Of a stretch of DNA of 64,000 nucleotides, positions 1-10,415 are shown piece after piece. This stretch comes from Sorex araneus. Taxonomy: Eukaryota; Chordata; Mammalia; Eulipotyphla; Soricidae. Under the pieces are notes generated by a model. That model was not told the origin of the DNA. It saw only the letters and a program-made list of their open reading frames with translations, and made no database searches. Location of the stretch: assembly GCF_027595985.1 (NCBI RefSeq), contig NC_073305.1, forward strand, positions 167,000,172 through 167,064,171. The letters run 5' to 3'. How positions within the stretch are numbered: the stretch's first letter is position 1; each line of letters opens with the position of its first letter. A program made the translations under genes and the position numbers.

Positions 1-95
1 AAGAGAAAACCAAAATATTCCGGTAATGAACAAGAATGAGGACATGAGCTACCAAAAGTTGGGGGACACAGCAAAATCAGTGTTCCTGCAAGCAG
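1..95 (+). mobile_element. L1 ORF2 fragment (left piece)
   Basis: The first ~95 bases translate to a decayed L1 ORF2 stretch (…NENEDMSYQKLGDTAK…), matching the frame found in the 17.5-23 kb and 38.8-46 kb L1 copies. The matching downstream sequence resumes near base 803, so this is the left part of one old L1 split by ~710 bp of other DNA. The element enters from outside the window. Confidence 0.7.
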
Positions 96-508
96 GAATC
101 AGAACCGAGGCCCCACTTTGAGCTAAGTGGGCAAGCTAAACTTGTGAGTTCAGATGATCTGGAGAAGTGTACAGCATGCTGTCATATGCCCGCCTGGTCA
201 TACATTATCTTGGCAGTACAAAGCAGCAGTTCTCCCTCTCTTAAACATCCTTAACCTGGTTTGAACTTTAGATATCAGTATGAGCCTTCTCTTTGCCCTA
301 TGTGTAACTGACCATGAGAATGATGGGAGACGTAATCTGTAGAGTGTACATGTCCAGTTCCAAATCTTCTTATTATGTTTTAATCATTACAACACAGTTT
401 TTACAAGACGATGTATACCCTGATGTTCTTTTGATGAATGCTTATCCTATAATTGTTTGTACTCTCATTACTGAGTCTTTCCCTGTAATGAAGTCATTAC
501 TTCATTAG
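96..508. other. Unidentified insertion splitting an L1
   Basis: This non-L1 sequence, continuing at 710-802, separates the two L1 halves. It has no convincing reading frame; a 64-codon frame starting at 314 looks like chance. It could be a retroviral LTR or another transposon, but I saw no clear terminal TG...CA pair with matching target duplications. Confidence 0.4.
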
Positions 509-709
509 AAGGTGGCCTCTGGGGGCTGGAGTGATAGCACAGCGAGTATGGCATTTGCCTTGCACACGGCCAACCTGGGTTCGATTCCCAGCATCCCATA
601 TGGTCCCTTGAGCACTGCCAAGAGTAATTCCTGAGTGCATGAACCAGGAATAAACTCTGTGCATCGCCAGGTGTAACCCAAAAAGAAAAAAAAGAAAGGT
701 GGCCTTTGG
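509..709 (+). mobile_element. Type-A shrew SINE with target duplications
   Basis: tRNA-derived SINE with head, box B (GGTTCGATTCC), body (…CATCCCATATGGTCCC…), GTGTAACCCAAAAAG and an A-rich tail. It is bracketed by AAGGTGGCCTCTGG (509-522) and AAGGTGGCCTTTGG (696-709), a 14-bp target duplication with one mismatch. The A-rich tail implies L1-type mobilisation. Confidence 0.92.
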
Positions 710-802
710 CAGTTATTCTTCACCTCAAGCCAGATCGACATCTTGGCCCTCCATGCTCTCCACATCCCTCTCACGTGTCTTGTCTCTGTGCCTCAGCCCA
801 AA

Positions 803-3800
803 AAAATATTCATGCAATATTACAGGTTTGCAGGTAAATATCAGGAAGGAAGAAATAACATAAATAACTTGACTTCACAGTTTATGATGTTAAAAAAAGA
901 CCAAAAGAAGAGCCCAAACCAGGAAGAAGGAAGAAAATAATAAAAAATAAAGCAGAAATTAATGAGCTGGAATCCAAAAAACATTCCAAAAGATCAATGA
1001 AAACAAAAGCTGGTTCTTTGAAAAAATAAAAAAGATTGATAAACCACTAGCAAGACTCACAAAGAAAGAGAGCAAGAGAACCCTAATAAACTCAATTAGA
1101 AATGAAAAAATGGAGTGTCAAAAAGTAACCACAGAAATTCAAAGAATCATTGGAGATTACATTGAGAATCTTTATGCCAAAAAACAAGTGAACCGGGAAA
1201 AAAAATGCATGGATTCCTGAATTAATATAACCTCCTAAAGCTCAACCAAGAAGATATGGAATACCTGAGTAGACCTAACACTGTCAAAGAAATTGAAATT
1301 GTAATGAAAATTCTCCCCAAAAATAAAGCTTAGGCCCAGATGGATTCACTAATGAATTCTTTAAAATCTTTAAAGAGGACCTACTGCCAATCTTTTTCAA
1401 GCTTTTCCAGGAAATTTAAGAAACAGAAATATTCCCAAACAGTTTCTTTGAGGCAATACCATTCTGATACCAAAAGCAGACAAAGACAACACAAATAAAG
1501 ACAATAACAGGCGTGATACCTCTGATGAAGACAGATAAAAAGGTCCTCAACAAAATTCAAGAATCCAACAACTCGTCAAGAGAGCATAAATACATACTAT
1601 GACAAAGTAGGATGCAGAGATGCAAGGATGGTTTAACATTTGCAAGTCAATCAACATAACATACCATATCAATTAAAAAATAAAAGCCATAAGTATACAA
1701 CAGATGCAGAGAAAACATTTAGCAATATAGATCATTCATTCATGATAAAAACTCTCAACGAATGAGACTTGAAGTAGGTTACCTCAATATAACCAAGGCT
1801 ATCTACCACAAGCCCACAGCAAATGTTATTCTCAATGAGGAAAACTAAAATTCTTGCATCTAATATTAGGGACAAGACAAGGATACCCACTCTCAACATT
1901 ACTATTCACTATAGTACTAGAAATACTACACAAGTTAGGCAAGACAACGATATCAAGGACAACTAGGTAGAAAAGGAATAAGTCAAACTTTTGTATTTGC
2001 AGATGACACAATACTATACATAGAAAATCCTAAAGACTCAACCAAAAAGCTCCTATAAGCAGTATATCTATATAGTAAAGTGGCAGGTTACAAAATCAAT
2101 ACCTCCAAGTTCATAGCTTTCCAATATATAAATAATGAAAGAGAAGGAAAAAGTAGTTAAAAAAATCTTGTTCACAAGATTGTGCTGAGGAAAATCAAGT
2201 ATCTCAGAATCAGCTTAATTAAAGAGATCAAGGATCTATGAAAAGAAAACTAAAAACACTACTCAAGAAATAAAAGAGGACATAAGGAAATGGAAACACA
2301 CCCCCTGTTCATAGATTGGAGGATTAACATTGTAAGAATGGCAATACTCCCCAGAGCAATACAGAGTTAATGCAGTTCTCATAAGGATACCCATAACATT
2401 TTTCAAATAAATTGATCAAACACTTCTTAAATTAATGTGTAAAAATAACCCCCCACAAATAGATAAAACAATCTTTGGTAAAAAGAAGATGGGAGGCATC
2501 ACATACCTCAACATCTTACTGTACTACAAAGCAGTAGTAATTAAAACAGCATGGTAATGTAATAAAAAGAGAGCTGCAAACCTATGGAATAGAGTTGAAT
2601 ATATTGACACAGACCCTCAAATATATTATTATTTAATCTTTGATAAAGAAGCAAGAAATATGAAGTGGAACAAGAAAGACTCTTCAACATTATAGTGCTT
2701 AAAAATGGAAGGCTAATGTTAAAAAAACTACAATCTTTATCTAATACCATACACAAAAGTTAAATCAAAATGAATTAAAAACTTCAACATTAGACCACAG
2801 TCTATAAGTTACATGGAGGAAAACAGACAAAATCCCCCATGACACTGAAGCTAAATGCATCTTCAAAGATGAAACATCACTGAACAAGCAGGCAAAAGCA
2901 GAGATAAACACATTAACTACACTATACTTAGTAGCATCTGCACCTCAAAATTATCTTGGTTACCAAGATACAAAGACAGCCTACAAAATGGGAATAATTA
3001 TTTACCCAATACTCATCAGATAAGGAGTTAACATCCAAGATGTATAAGGCACTCACAAAAATTTACAAGGAAAAAAAAAAAAAGAAACACCCAACCCCAT
3101 CAAAAACTAGGGAGAAGAAATGAACAAAAACTTCCTAAAAGAAGAAATTTAAATGGTTGAAAGGCACATGGAAAAAATTCTCTAAATCAATAATCATCAG
3201 AGAGATGAAAATCAAAATAGCAATGAGATACCAACTCACACCACAAAGACAAGTACAGATTTAAAAGAATGTGAATAATTATTTACTCAATACCCATCAG
3301 ATAAGAACAACCAGTGCTGGTGTGGATGCAGAGATGAATGGACTCATTCATTGTTGGTAGAAATGATGACTGATAACAGTCTTTTTCGAAAACAATATGG
3401 AGATTCCTCAAAAAAAAAAGAAAGCCTAGAAATTAGCTTCCATTTGACCCAACAGTACCACTTCTAGGAATATTTCCTGGAGCCTAAAAATACAGAGCAG
3501 AAATGCCATCTGCACTTACATTTTCATTGCAGCAGTATTCACAATAGTGAATTCAGAATATTCAGAATCTGGAAATAACCCCAGTGCCTGACAACAGATG
3601 ACTGGATAATGAAACTATGGTTCATCTACACAATGGAATACTACAAAAGTGTTGAGGTCATGAAATTTGCTTATAAATGATTGGACATGGAGAGTATCAT
3701 GCTCAGTGAAATGAGTCAAATGGATAGATATAGAATGAACATACCCAATTGTGGAATATAAAGAAAAATAGTTTGAGACTAACACCTAAGCACAGGAAAA

Positions 3801-4164
3801 ATAAGGACCAGAAGAACTGGCCAATGGTTACAAGTTTGCCATAAGTATGTTTGATCACTCTGGACATGAACTGAATATTGCAAGCAGGTTAAGAGATATA
3901 CATGATAAACTTTCAGTGTCTGCATTGCAGACCATAAGCCAAAAGGGATAGATAAAGAGAAAGAAGTGAGAGAAAAAGTGAGAGAGAGAAAGTAAAAGAG
4001 AAGAGGGTGCCTATCATTAGAGGTAGGTGGCAGGGTGGGAGGGGTGTAAGAGAGGGAAACTGGGGAAATTGGTAGTGGGAAAGGAACAATGCTGAAGGGA
4101 TGGGTATTGAAATATCATATGATTCAAACCACATCATAAAAAGCTTTGTAACTGTGTATCTCAC
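803..4164 (+). mobile_element. L1 LINE, ORF2 to 3'UTR, heavily decayed
   Basis: Sense-strand L1 beginning inside ORF2 (…EKDQKK…), passing through the reverse transcriptase and C-terminal regions, and ending in a 3'UTR with a purine-rich tract (~3940-4080) and the terminal GTGTATCTCACTGTGATTCAAT motif also present at the 47.2-kb L1 end. Many stops and frameshifts interrupt all frames, so no functional protein is encoded. It is older than the 17.5-23 kb copy. The frame on the opposite strand at 3913-4164 is only the antisense of the purine tract. Confidence 0.9.
2992..3024 (+). repeat. 33-bp segment duplicated 281 bp downstream
   Basis: A segment beginning GAATAATTATTTAC and ending CATCAGATAAG recurs at 3273-3305 with two mismatches in 33 bases. 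The first site is the expected L1 position; the second interrupts the L1 reading where other L1 copies lack it. It looks like a short templated insertion after the L1 landed. Confidence 0.7.
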
Positions 4165-4436
4165 TGTGATTCAATAGCAATGTAGCACTATCGTCCAGTT
4201 GTTCATCAATTTGCTCGAGTGGGCACCAGTAACATCTCCATTGTGAGACTTGTTGTTACTGTTGTTGGCATATCAAATATGCCACGGGGAGCTTGCCAGG
4301 CTCTGCCATAAGGGCGGGATACTCTAAGTAGCTTGGCGGGCTCTCCAAGAAGGACAGAGGAATTGAATCCATGTCAGCCACGTGCAAGGCAAATGCCCTA
4401 CCCACTGTGCTATCGCTCCAGTCCTGTGACTCAATA
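4165..4436 (-). mobile_element. Type-B SINE inserted in the L1 tail
   Basis: Complete type-B SINE on the minus strand: tail first on the plus strand (CACTATCGTCC…), tRNA-like head last (…TGCTATCGCTCCAGTCC). TGTGATTCAATA (4165-4176) and TGTGACTCAATA (4425-4436) flank it, a 12-bp duplication of the L1 3' terminus with one change. The tail ends in short CACTG-type units rather than poly(A). Confidence 0.92.
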
Positions 4437-4467
4437 ATTTTTTAAAAATATAGATAATAATTGAGAT

Positions 4468-4637
4468 GTAGGAACTTGAGAGATAGTACAGTGGGTGGGG
4501 AATTTACTTTGCATGAGGCTAATCCAGGTTTGCTCTCTAGCATCCCATATGGTCCCCAGAAAATCATGAGGAGCAATTTTTGAGTTCAGAGCAAGGAGTA
4601 ACACCTAAGTCTCATTGAGTGTGACCCAAAAATAATA
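4468..4637 (+). mobile_element. Diverged type-A SINE
   Basis: Head …AGATAGTACAGTGGGTGGG…, body CATCCCATATGGTCCCC and end GTGTGACCCAAAAATAAT are recognisable with many substitutions, including a damaged B box (CAGGTTTGCTCTC). It follows the end of the L1 tail directly. Confidence 0.8.
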
Positions 4638-4975
4638 ATTTAAATGGAATTGTTTTTGGTAATTTCCTTCACAGTTTTCGTAAGTTTCTATTACAAATAA
4701 ATTATTTTAAAAATCACAGTTATTGCTTAAAGCAAATGAATTTAGAAAAACAAGAGAAAGAAATAAACTATATACAAAAGGGTCATAAACAACCAAGCAA
4801 AATACACAGAGCAATAAATAATCATCCCTTTTCAACATGCATAATTCCAAGCAAAACAGTGTTAGAAATAGGAGAGAGAAATTCTTAAAATACTACAAAA
4901 GAAGTCAGTAGCTTAATAAACTAGTTGTTAAGGGATTCTTTCAGCTTCCTTATTGTTAACTTATAAGGAAATAGT

Positions 4976-5083
4976 AGCACTATAATACTGTCATCTCATT
5001 GTTTGTCGATTTGCTCAAATGGGCACCAGTAACGTTTCCATTGTGAGACTTATTACTGTTTTTGGCATATCGAATACACCACA
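4976..5083 (-). mobile_element. Type-B SINE fragment (3' part)
   Basis: Contains the RTE-like 3' module (…GGGCACCAGTAACGTTTCC…) and part of the body up to a TATCGAATACACCACA motif, then breaks off. The tRNA-like head is absent. Confidence 0.8.
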
Positions 5084-5137
5084 AAATTGAAATGTAGGGG
5101 CTTGAGAAATACTACAATGGGTACGGCATTTACTTTC
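5084..5137 (+). mobile_element. SINE head fragment in opposite orientation
   Basis: A short tRNA-head piece (GGGGCTTGAGAAATACTACA…) abuts the minus-strand fragment to its left. The sequence just before it (AATTGAAATGTAGG) resembles the bases before the SINE at 4468, suggesting local duplication or a SINE subtype with a short 5' extension. Confidence 0.5.
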
Positions 5138-5159
5138 CGAATAATTTCCTCTGCATTTC

Positions 5160-5399
5160 TCACTGTATCACTGTATCACTGCCATCCCATTGCTCATCAA
5201 TTTACTGGAGCGGACACCAGTAACATCTCTATTCCTCCCAGCCCTGAGATTTTAACAGCCTTTCCTTACTTGTCTTTCCCAACAATTGGAGGCTCTTTCA
5301 GGGTCAGGGGAATGAGACCTATTGTTACTGTTTTTTGCCTATCAAATATGCCACGAGTACCTTGCTGGGCTCTACCCATGAGGGAGTCCTCAAACAATC
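5160..5399 (-). mobile_element. Extended type-B SINE, 5'-truncated
   Basis: Starts with repeated CACTGTATCACTGTATCACTG, then the RTE-like module. It then has an extra internal module (CTCCCAGCCCTGAGATTTTA… to …GGGTCAGGGGAATGAG) that short copies lack, followed by normal body. The same extra module is seen at 33.2 and 55.4 kb. The head is missing. Confidence 0.85.
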
Positions 5400-5549
5400 T
5401 CTCTTAATTATTATCGACATATTTATTTTATGTTATTTTTCTAATTGTGCACCATATACATGAAAAATGGTTAGAGTCCATAATATTATGTCCTGAAATT
5501 CACAAAAGACAACTGAAAAAAAAACAATCAAACCCATGAAATAAGTAGG

Positions 5550-6400
5550 AGTATTCAACAGACATTTTATCACACAGTCAAGGGATACTTACAAATTCTC
5601 ATTACTACTTATCATCCAGAAAACACATACAAGACAATATCACTTTGCCTCTCTAAGAATATATTAAAAAGGCCACAAACAGCAAATGTCAAAGGACAGT
5701 GGATGGGAACACAAACTAGTTAAGCCTCCATGGAAAACAGTACAGAAAGATTAAAAAAAATTTAAAAAGATTAAAAAGATTAAAAATAGCAAATGATCTA
5801 CAATCAATAAGTCCTGAACAAACTTCAAACAAGTCAAATTGCATCTTACCTTAATAACTTGCCTTCTTATTTTAAGTTTAGGAAATTTGTTTTTAAACTG
5901 CTAACCTATCTAAAGAAAAAAATAATTTAAAATTATTTATCTATAACTTTATTATTTACTATAATAATTATTATTTACTATAATAGTACACATACCAGAG
6001 ATGTAAACAATCTAAGTGACCCAAAACAGATTAAATGAGGCAAGGATTTATACACAATTAAATGTTACTAATTTATCAAATATATATATATATATATGTA
6101 ATTTGTCTTCTACATCAAAATGAATGTAGCTATAGGTGATCTTGTAGGAGGAGAAAAGACAGATACCCAAATCTTTATTTTTCTGTAAATATAAAGAAGA
6201 AATCAAATGAACAGAAAAGTCAAAGAATATAAAACCTTGGATGCAGACATCAAAACTGTAGTTTCCAGATGAAAACGGGTCAGGTAGAGTCTACAGGGAA
6301 ACAGAGTCTGTTGAACTGTGGTGAAAGATAATTGGTTCTTCAATGATGGGTATGGTTTGGTAATCCAGACTTTGGAAAATTATGAGATTGTGCCCCAAAA
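5550..6400 (+). mobile_element. Probable ancient L1 3' fragment
   Basis: Weak but ordered matches to L1 3'-end wording: CCTCCATGGAAAACAGTACAGAAAG near 5728, AAACAATCTAAGTGACCCAAAACAG near 6006, and a later GTAGTTTCCAG motif near 6258. It contains a short (AT)n run at ~6080-6097. It is far more diverged than the other L1 copies. Confidence 0.45.
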
Positions 6401-6626
6401 CCATACGTAGTTCCATAAACTAACAATTCCTCAATAAAGAGATAAACAATTTAAAAACTAAATGAGTAAAAGAAATATTCTTATTTCTTAAAAATACTGC
6501 AAAAATTATGTAGTCATTGAATTTCAATACAATTGTAGTATCATACATTTAGATATTGAGTTATTGGACATAATTGAATTACTTGGATTTTCCTGACTTT
6601 TATTCCTGTGATATGTTAAGAGATGT

Positions 6627-6872
6627 CAGACACTGTCATCCCGTTGCTCATCGAATTGTTCAAGCAGGCACCAGTAACGTGTCTCATTGAGAGACTTATT
6701 GTTACTGTCTTTGGCATATCCAATATGCAGGGGTAGCTTGCCAGGCTCTGCCGGGCAGGCTCCATACTCTTGGTAGCTTGCCGGGCTCTTCAAGAGGGGC
6801 AGAAGAATCGAACACGGGTTGGCCGTGTGAAAGGTGAAAGCCCAACTGCTTGCTGTGCTATCGCTCCAGCCC
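6627..6872 (-). mobile_element. Type-B SINE, GAGAGACTTA subtype
   Basis: Complete type-B SINE with a diagnostic GTCTCATTGAGAGACTTATTG stretch where other copies have CCATTGTGAGACTTGTTACTG, and a GTGTGAAAGGTGAAAGCCCAAC stretch in the head. The same combination appears at 48.2 kb, so these two belong to one subfamily. Confidence 0.9.
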
Positions 6873-7524
6873 ATTCCAAAATATATATTTACATATATTT
6901 TAAAGGAATTGTCAAACATGTATTAGTTTCACAATTAAATGATGATTATTTGTGAAAGTAATTATTAACCAATGCAAATGTATATTAATAGAAATGTGTA
7001 CTAATTTTGCAATTATTTTACTTTACATATTTACACATTTACTTTACATATTCGTAGACAACTATGAATAACATTCTTTTTTCTTTTTAGTTATGTTTTA
7101 AAGTTTACTTTATCACATACCTTAGAGAACAGTTGAAGGCCACATTATATTTTTTATTTTAAAGTCTGTTTTTATAGTTGTTGAGATTTTGTTTTTTAAC
7201 AATGAAAATTTAAAGAAAAAGTCTATAATTCTATAATAAAATTATTTTAGATATGATGTTAGACGTCTTCACATATTACCTTCTTATGTCAATTACCATC
7301 ATTAAAGTAATCTGTTAACATTAAGTGGTTTACATATTTTTTAACTAGGGTTGAAAATAAAAAAACTCTCAATTTTTCTTGAACTTACATTTTGTGTTGT
7401 AATTTTTGCTTTATATCTAGAGTTTTTATTATTTTCTTCTTTTGCTGATAATTTTTCTTGCTGAAAACAAAATGTGGGTTCAATGATGTAAAAAATACAA
7501 GCATGTGCACATGGAAGTGGTTGT
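6873..7524. other. AT-rich unique sequence
   Basis: Low-GC sequence with runs of A and T. I see no gene, promoter or recognisable repeat. Confidence 0.5.
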
Positions 7525-8735
7525 GTGATGTGTGTTGTTTCCGGACTCTCAGGGTGGCTCTCTCCCTCTCTCTCCCGGCTTGCAGTCAAGTGCTCTCCAG
7601 CTGCTGTGTATAGACCAGATCAGGATGACTCTTCCTTGTGCTCTACTTCTGTGTGTGCCGCTGTGCTCTACTTCTGTCTGTCTCTCTATCTCTGTCTCTA
7701 TAGTCTCTCCTCTGGTCTCTTCCGAGCTCTGTCTGTTGTCTCTCCTCTGGTCTCTTCTGATATCTCTTCTTTTGATCTCTCTCTCCGGAGACCTTCTGCT
7801 TCTCTCTCTGGAGCCCTTCTCTCTCTCACTTCTGACTCTTACTCTTACTTCTGACTCCGACCTGTCTGATTCTGACCCTCTTACTACTAACTCTGACACT
7901 TACTTCTGACTCACTTTGTGCTCTTCCTTTCACCTGCTTTTGACTCCGATGACTCCCTGATTCTCTCTTGCTTTGTGCTCTGCTTCTGTGTTTTCTCTCT
8001 CTACTTCTCTTACAGTCTTAGATTATATAGCAATCACATAGGGTGATGACACAAAGGTGGGTTGAACATTAACAAATCAACAAAGAGGGGTAAGACCACT
8101 TCTCCAGGAGATTAACAAAATCTCATCTAAGGAGATTACTCTAGATTACTAGAAGATCTGCTTAAGAGTGGGATCCCATCCAGGGTGTGTCACTTTCTTC
8201 TTTCCTCAGCTATTAATCCTCTTAAATAGTTATAGTAAATTTAGTTCTAATATTTCTAGCAATGTCATTCTGTATGAGCACAGCAAGAGATATATCAAAC
8301 TTAAAGTTTGGTTCTTACTGAGGACATTCACTATATTTTCTAGACCACAGTAGTCCTCAGCTCAGGTTAGTCTTCCTAAAACCAGCAGGGTCCTAGTCTT
8401 ATCGTTACTTTTGGATCATGAAAGCATTTGTCTATGATCATGCTCTAAATTTATAGTTGAGTATTGTGGCACTTTGGCCTGGCCCATTTTGATGCCAGGG
8501 TAGCTCACAGCTTGCTCTGGGTCCATTCCGTCCTCACTGGAACCTTCTTTCGGGGTGCTAGGAACTAAGGGAAACTGAGTTTAGAATGGAAAAGTCCAAG
8601 AGTAAGTATTATTGGAGTCAATCAGCTCTCAAGTTACAAAGCATAATATTAACTGTCTTCCTGTGTCCCTACAGAATGGATATTGCTTTAAAGGAAACTA
8701 AGTTCCTTGCAGCAAGGCAAAAAGGACAAACCCAA
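7525..8735 (-). mobile_element. Candidate LTR-like element with pyrimidine-rich block
   Basis: About 500 bp (7540-8015) is extremely pyrimidine-rich on the plus strand (CTCTCT, TCTGACTC, TGTGCTCTACTTCTG units), hence purine-rich on the minus strand. It is followed by ~700 bp of mixed sequence unlike the surrounding AT-rich DNA. Read on the minus strand, the mixed part precedes a TATA-like GCTATATAATC (8021-8031) and then the purine-rich tract, a layout reminiscent of a retroviral U3, promoter and leader. Several overlapping frames on both strands (~7530-7900) are low-complexity translations, not genes. No terminal repeats or target duplications were found; the RTE copy abuts or interrupts its right end. 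Confidence 0.35.
8021..8031 (-). promoter_or_regulatory. TATA-like motif of the LTR-like block
   Basis: GCTATATAATC on the minus strand, located just before the purine-rich tract. Promoter function is inferred only from position and sequence. Confidence 0.25.
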
Positions 8736-8744
8736 TGTTATCCT

Positions 8745-10050
8745 ACACTTGTCACTTGTATCACTTGTCATCCCATTATCCCATTGATCTTCTGTTTGCT
8801 CAAGCAGGTGCCAGAAATGTCTCCATTCATTCCTGTTGCGTGCTAGTGTAGCCCAATGTTATCTGCTCACTCCAGGAACAGGAAGAGCCTCAAACTATTC
8901 GTTCAGGGTTTTGACAAAGAAGTGTGACCATTTTGTAGGTGGGCAGACATGCGGTCTTTTGATATCCTATGGAATCCAGTCAGTAACAGCTCTAGTCCAG
9001 TGGTCGTCTCTAAATTGCATTATGTGATTTACATGATCTGATTTTTGAAGCCTTGGCAAGTGAGACAGTTCCCTGATTCTTGATTGTCGACGGAGGTCAG
9101 AACTCCAGATTCCTTCTCTCACTTGAGTGAAATGTGATATTCCAAGCATAGCTCTTTCCATTCCTCTTTGAGATACCCTAATAGCGTTCTCTTCCTGTTT
9201 TCGTAGGGCCCAGGTTTCTGAGGCATATGCTAGTGCAGGAAGAATGGTGGAGTCGAAAAGATGTGCCTGGAGTCAGAGGTTCTTCATCCTCTTAACAACT
9301 TCTTTGACACTCTTGAAGTTGTTCCACGCTGCTCTCTTCCTCCTGCGCAGTTCTGGTGCCAAGTCATTTCTCATGTTGAGTTCTCGTCCAAGGTACACAT
9401 AGCTGCTGCATTCAGATATGTCTGTTTCATTTAGAACAAATGTAATGTCAGGAACTAGTTCATTTTTCATGAACATTGTCTTTGTGAGATTCAGCTGCAG
9501 TCCGGCCTTTCCACACTCTTGGTCAAAGTTGGCCAGCATTTGTGCCACTTGGCTGTTTGGTGTTATTAGAACGATGTCATCAATGAAGCAGAGGTGCTGC
9601 AGTTGGTGACTGTCTATCTTCACTCCCATTCCTTCCCATTACAGTTGTCTCATGACGTTCTCAAGGGTGACACTGAAGAGTTTCGGTGAAATGGTATCAC
9701 CCTTCCAAACCCCTCTCATTAAGTTTATAATTACTTCCTTGTAGAATGGTGAGATCCTGGTGATGAATCCGTAACACAGCTCATGAAGGATCCTGAGGTA
9801 CTGTGTTAGAACGCCCTGTATGGCTAGGGTTTCGATGACCACTTCAGTCTCAACAGAATCAAAAGACCTTCTTTAAATTGAACGTTAGACAGAGTAGCAT
9901 CTTGAACTCTTGAGAAACTTCAATGAGCTTAGTCACTGTGTGGATATGGTCAATCATGCTGAATCCTTTTTAGAACCAGCTTGCTTGCATGGTTGTCCTT
10001 TGTCTAGTGTTCTTCGTATTCTATTCAGGATGATATCCTACACAATGTCA
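8745..10050 (-). mobile_element. RTE-clade LINE copy, 5'-truncated
   Basis: Minus-strand non-LTR retrotransposon. In coding order it shows a reverse transcriptase segment (GVWKGDTISPKLFSVTLENV, compare the RTE-family GVRQGDTISPKLF box), a stop, then HLCFIDDIVLITPNSQ (catalytic F-x-D-D box), GLQLNLTKTMFMKN, SYVYLGRELNMRNDLAPELRRR, and the C-terminal AMLGISHFTQVREGIWSSDLRR…WTRAVTDWIP. Stops and frameshifts separate these pieces. The apurinic-type endonuclease that should precede the polymerase is missing. The 3' end is a non-coding module followed by short CACTTGTAT-type repeats. RTE elements copy themselves by target-primed reverse transcription; this copy is dead. The family resembles what I recall as RTE1_Sar of Sorex. 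Confidence 0.88.
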
Positions 10051-10084
10051 TTTATTTATTTCCTATGCTTTAATTTCTAAAATA

Positions 10085-10162
10085 TTTATTTATTTGTAGT
10101 GTGCTGGATTGAAACCAGACCATGATGCCATCAAGTCAAATGCTATCAAGTCAAATGCCCCT
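10085..10162 (-). mobile_element. Possible type-A SINE remnant
   Basis: GTGCTGGATTGAAACCAGACC followed by CAAGTCAAATGCCCCTGAACC resembles the reverse of the SINE B-box and head region, with a tandem repeat of ATCAAGTCAAATGC. Very diverged. Confidence 0.35.
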
Positions 10163-10267
10163 GAACCATATATATTCCTCACCATTTAAAATTATTTATA
10201 GGAACATTTGAGAGACTTACAAAGAAGTTTATGAAGCTTGCAATTTTTGACACCATTGTTGGCCTTT

Positions 10268-10415
10268 TTTAAAATTTTTTTTAAATTTTTTATTGAGTCA
10301 CCCTGTGGAAAGTTACAAAGTTTTCAGGTTTAAATTTCAGTTATACAATGCTCGAATACCCATCCCTTCACCAGTGCTCATATTCCACCACCAAGAATCC
10401 CAGTATAGCTTGCTG
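10268..10415 (-). mobile_element. L1 3'-terminal fragment
   Basis: T-rich start, then TTATTGAGTCACCCTGTGG…, TTATACAATGCTCGAATACCC and CCACCACCAAGAATCCCAGTAT. These match in order the 3' terminus of the 17.5-kb L1 (GTGAATCACCGTGAGGG…, TTATACAATGTTCGAGAG…, CCAACAATGAACCCAGTAT). It is only ~150 bp, so the L1 was severely 5'-truncated. Confidence 0.8.

Noticed and set aside
7532-7909. Overlapping long frames (109-125 codons) on both strands
   Set aside because: Translations of a CT-rich low-complexity tract (Ser/Leu-rich one way, Arg/Glu-rich the other). No domain, and frames open in several phases.
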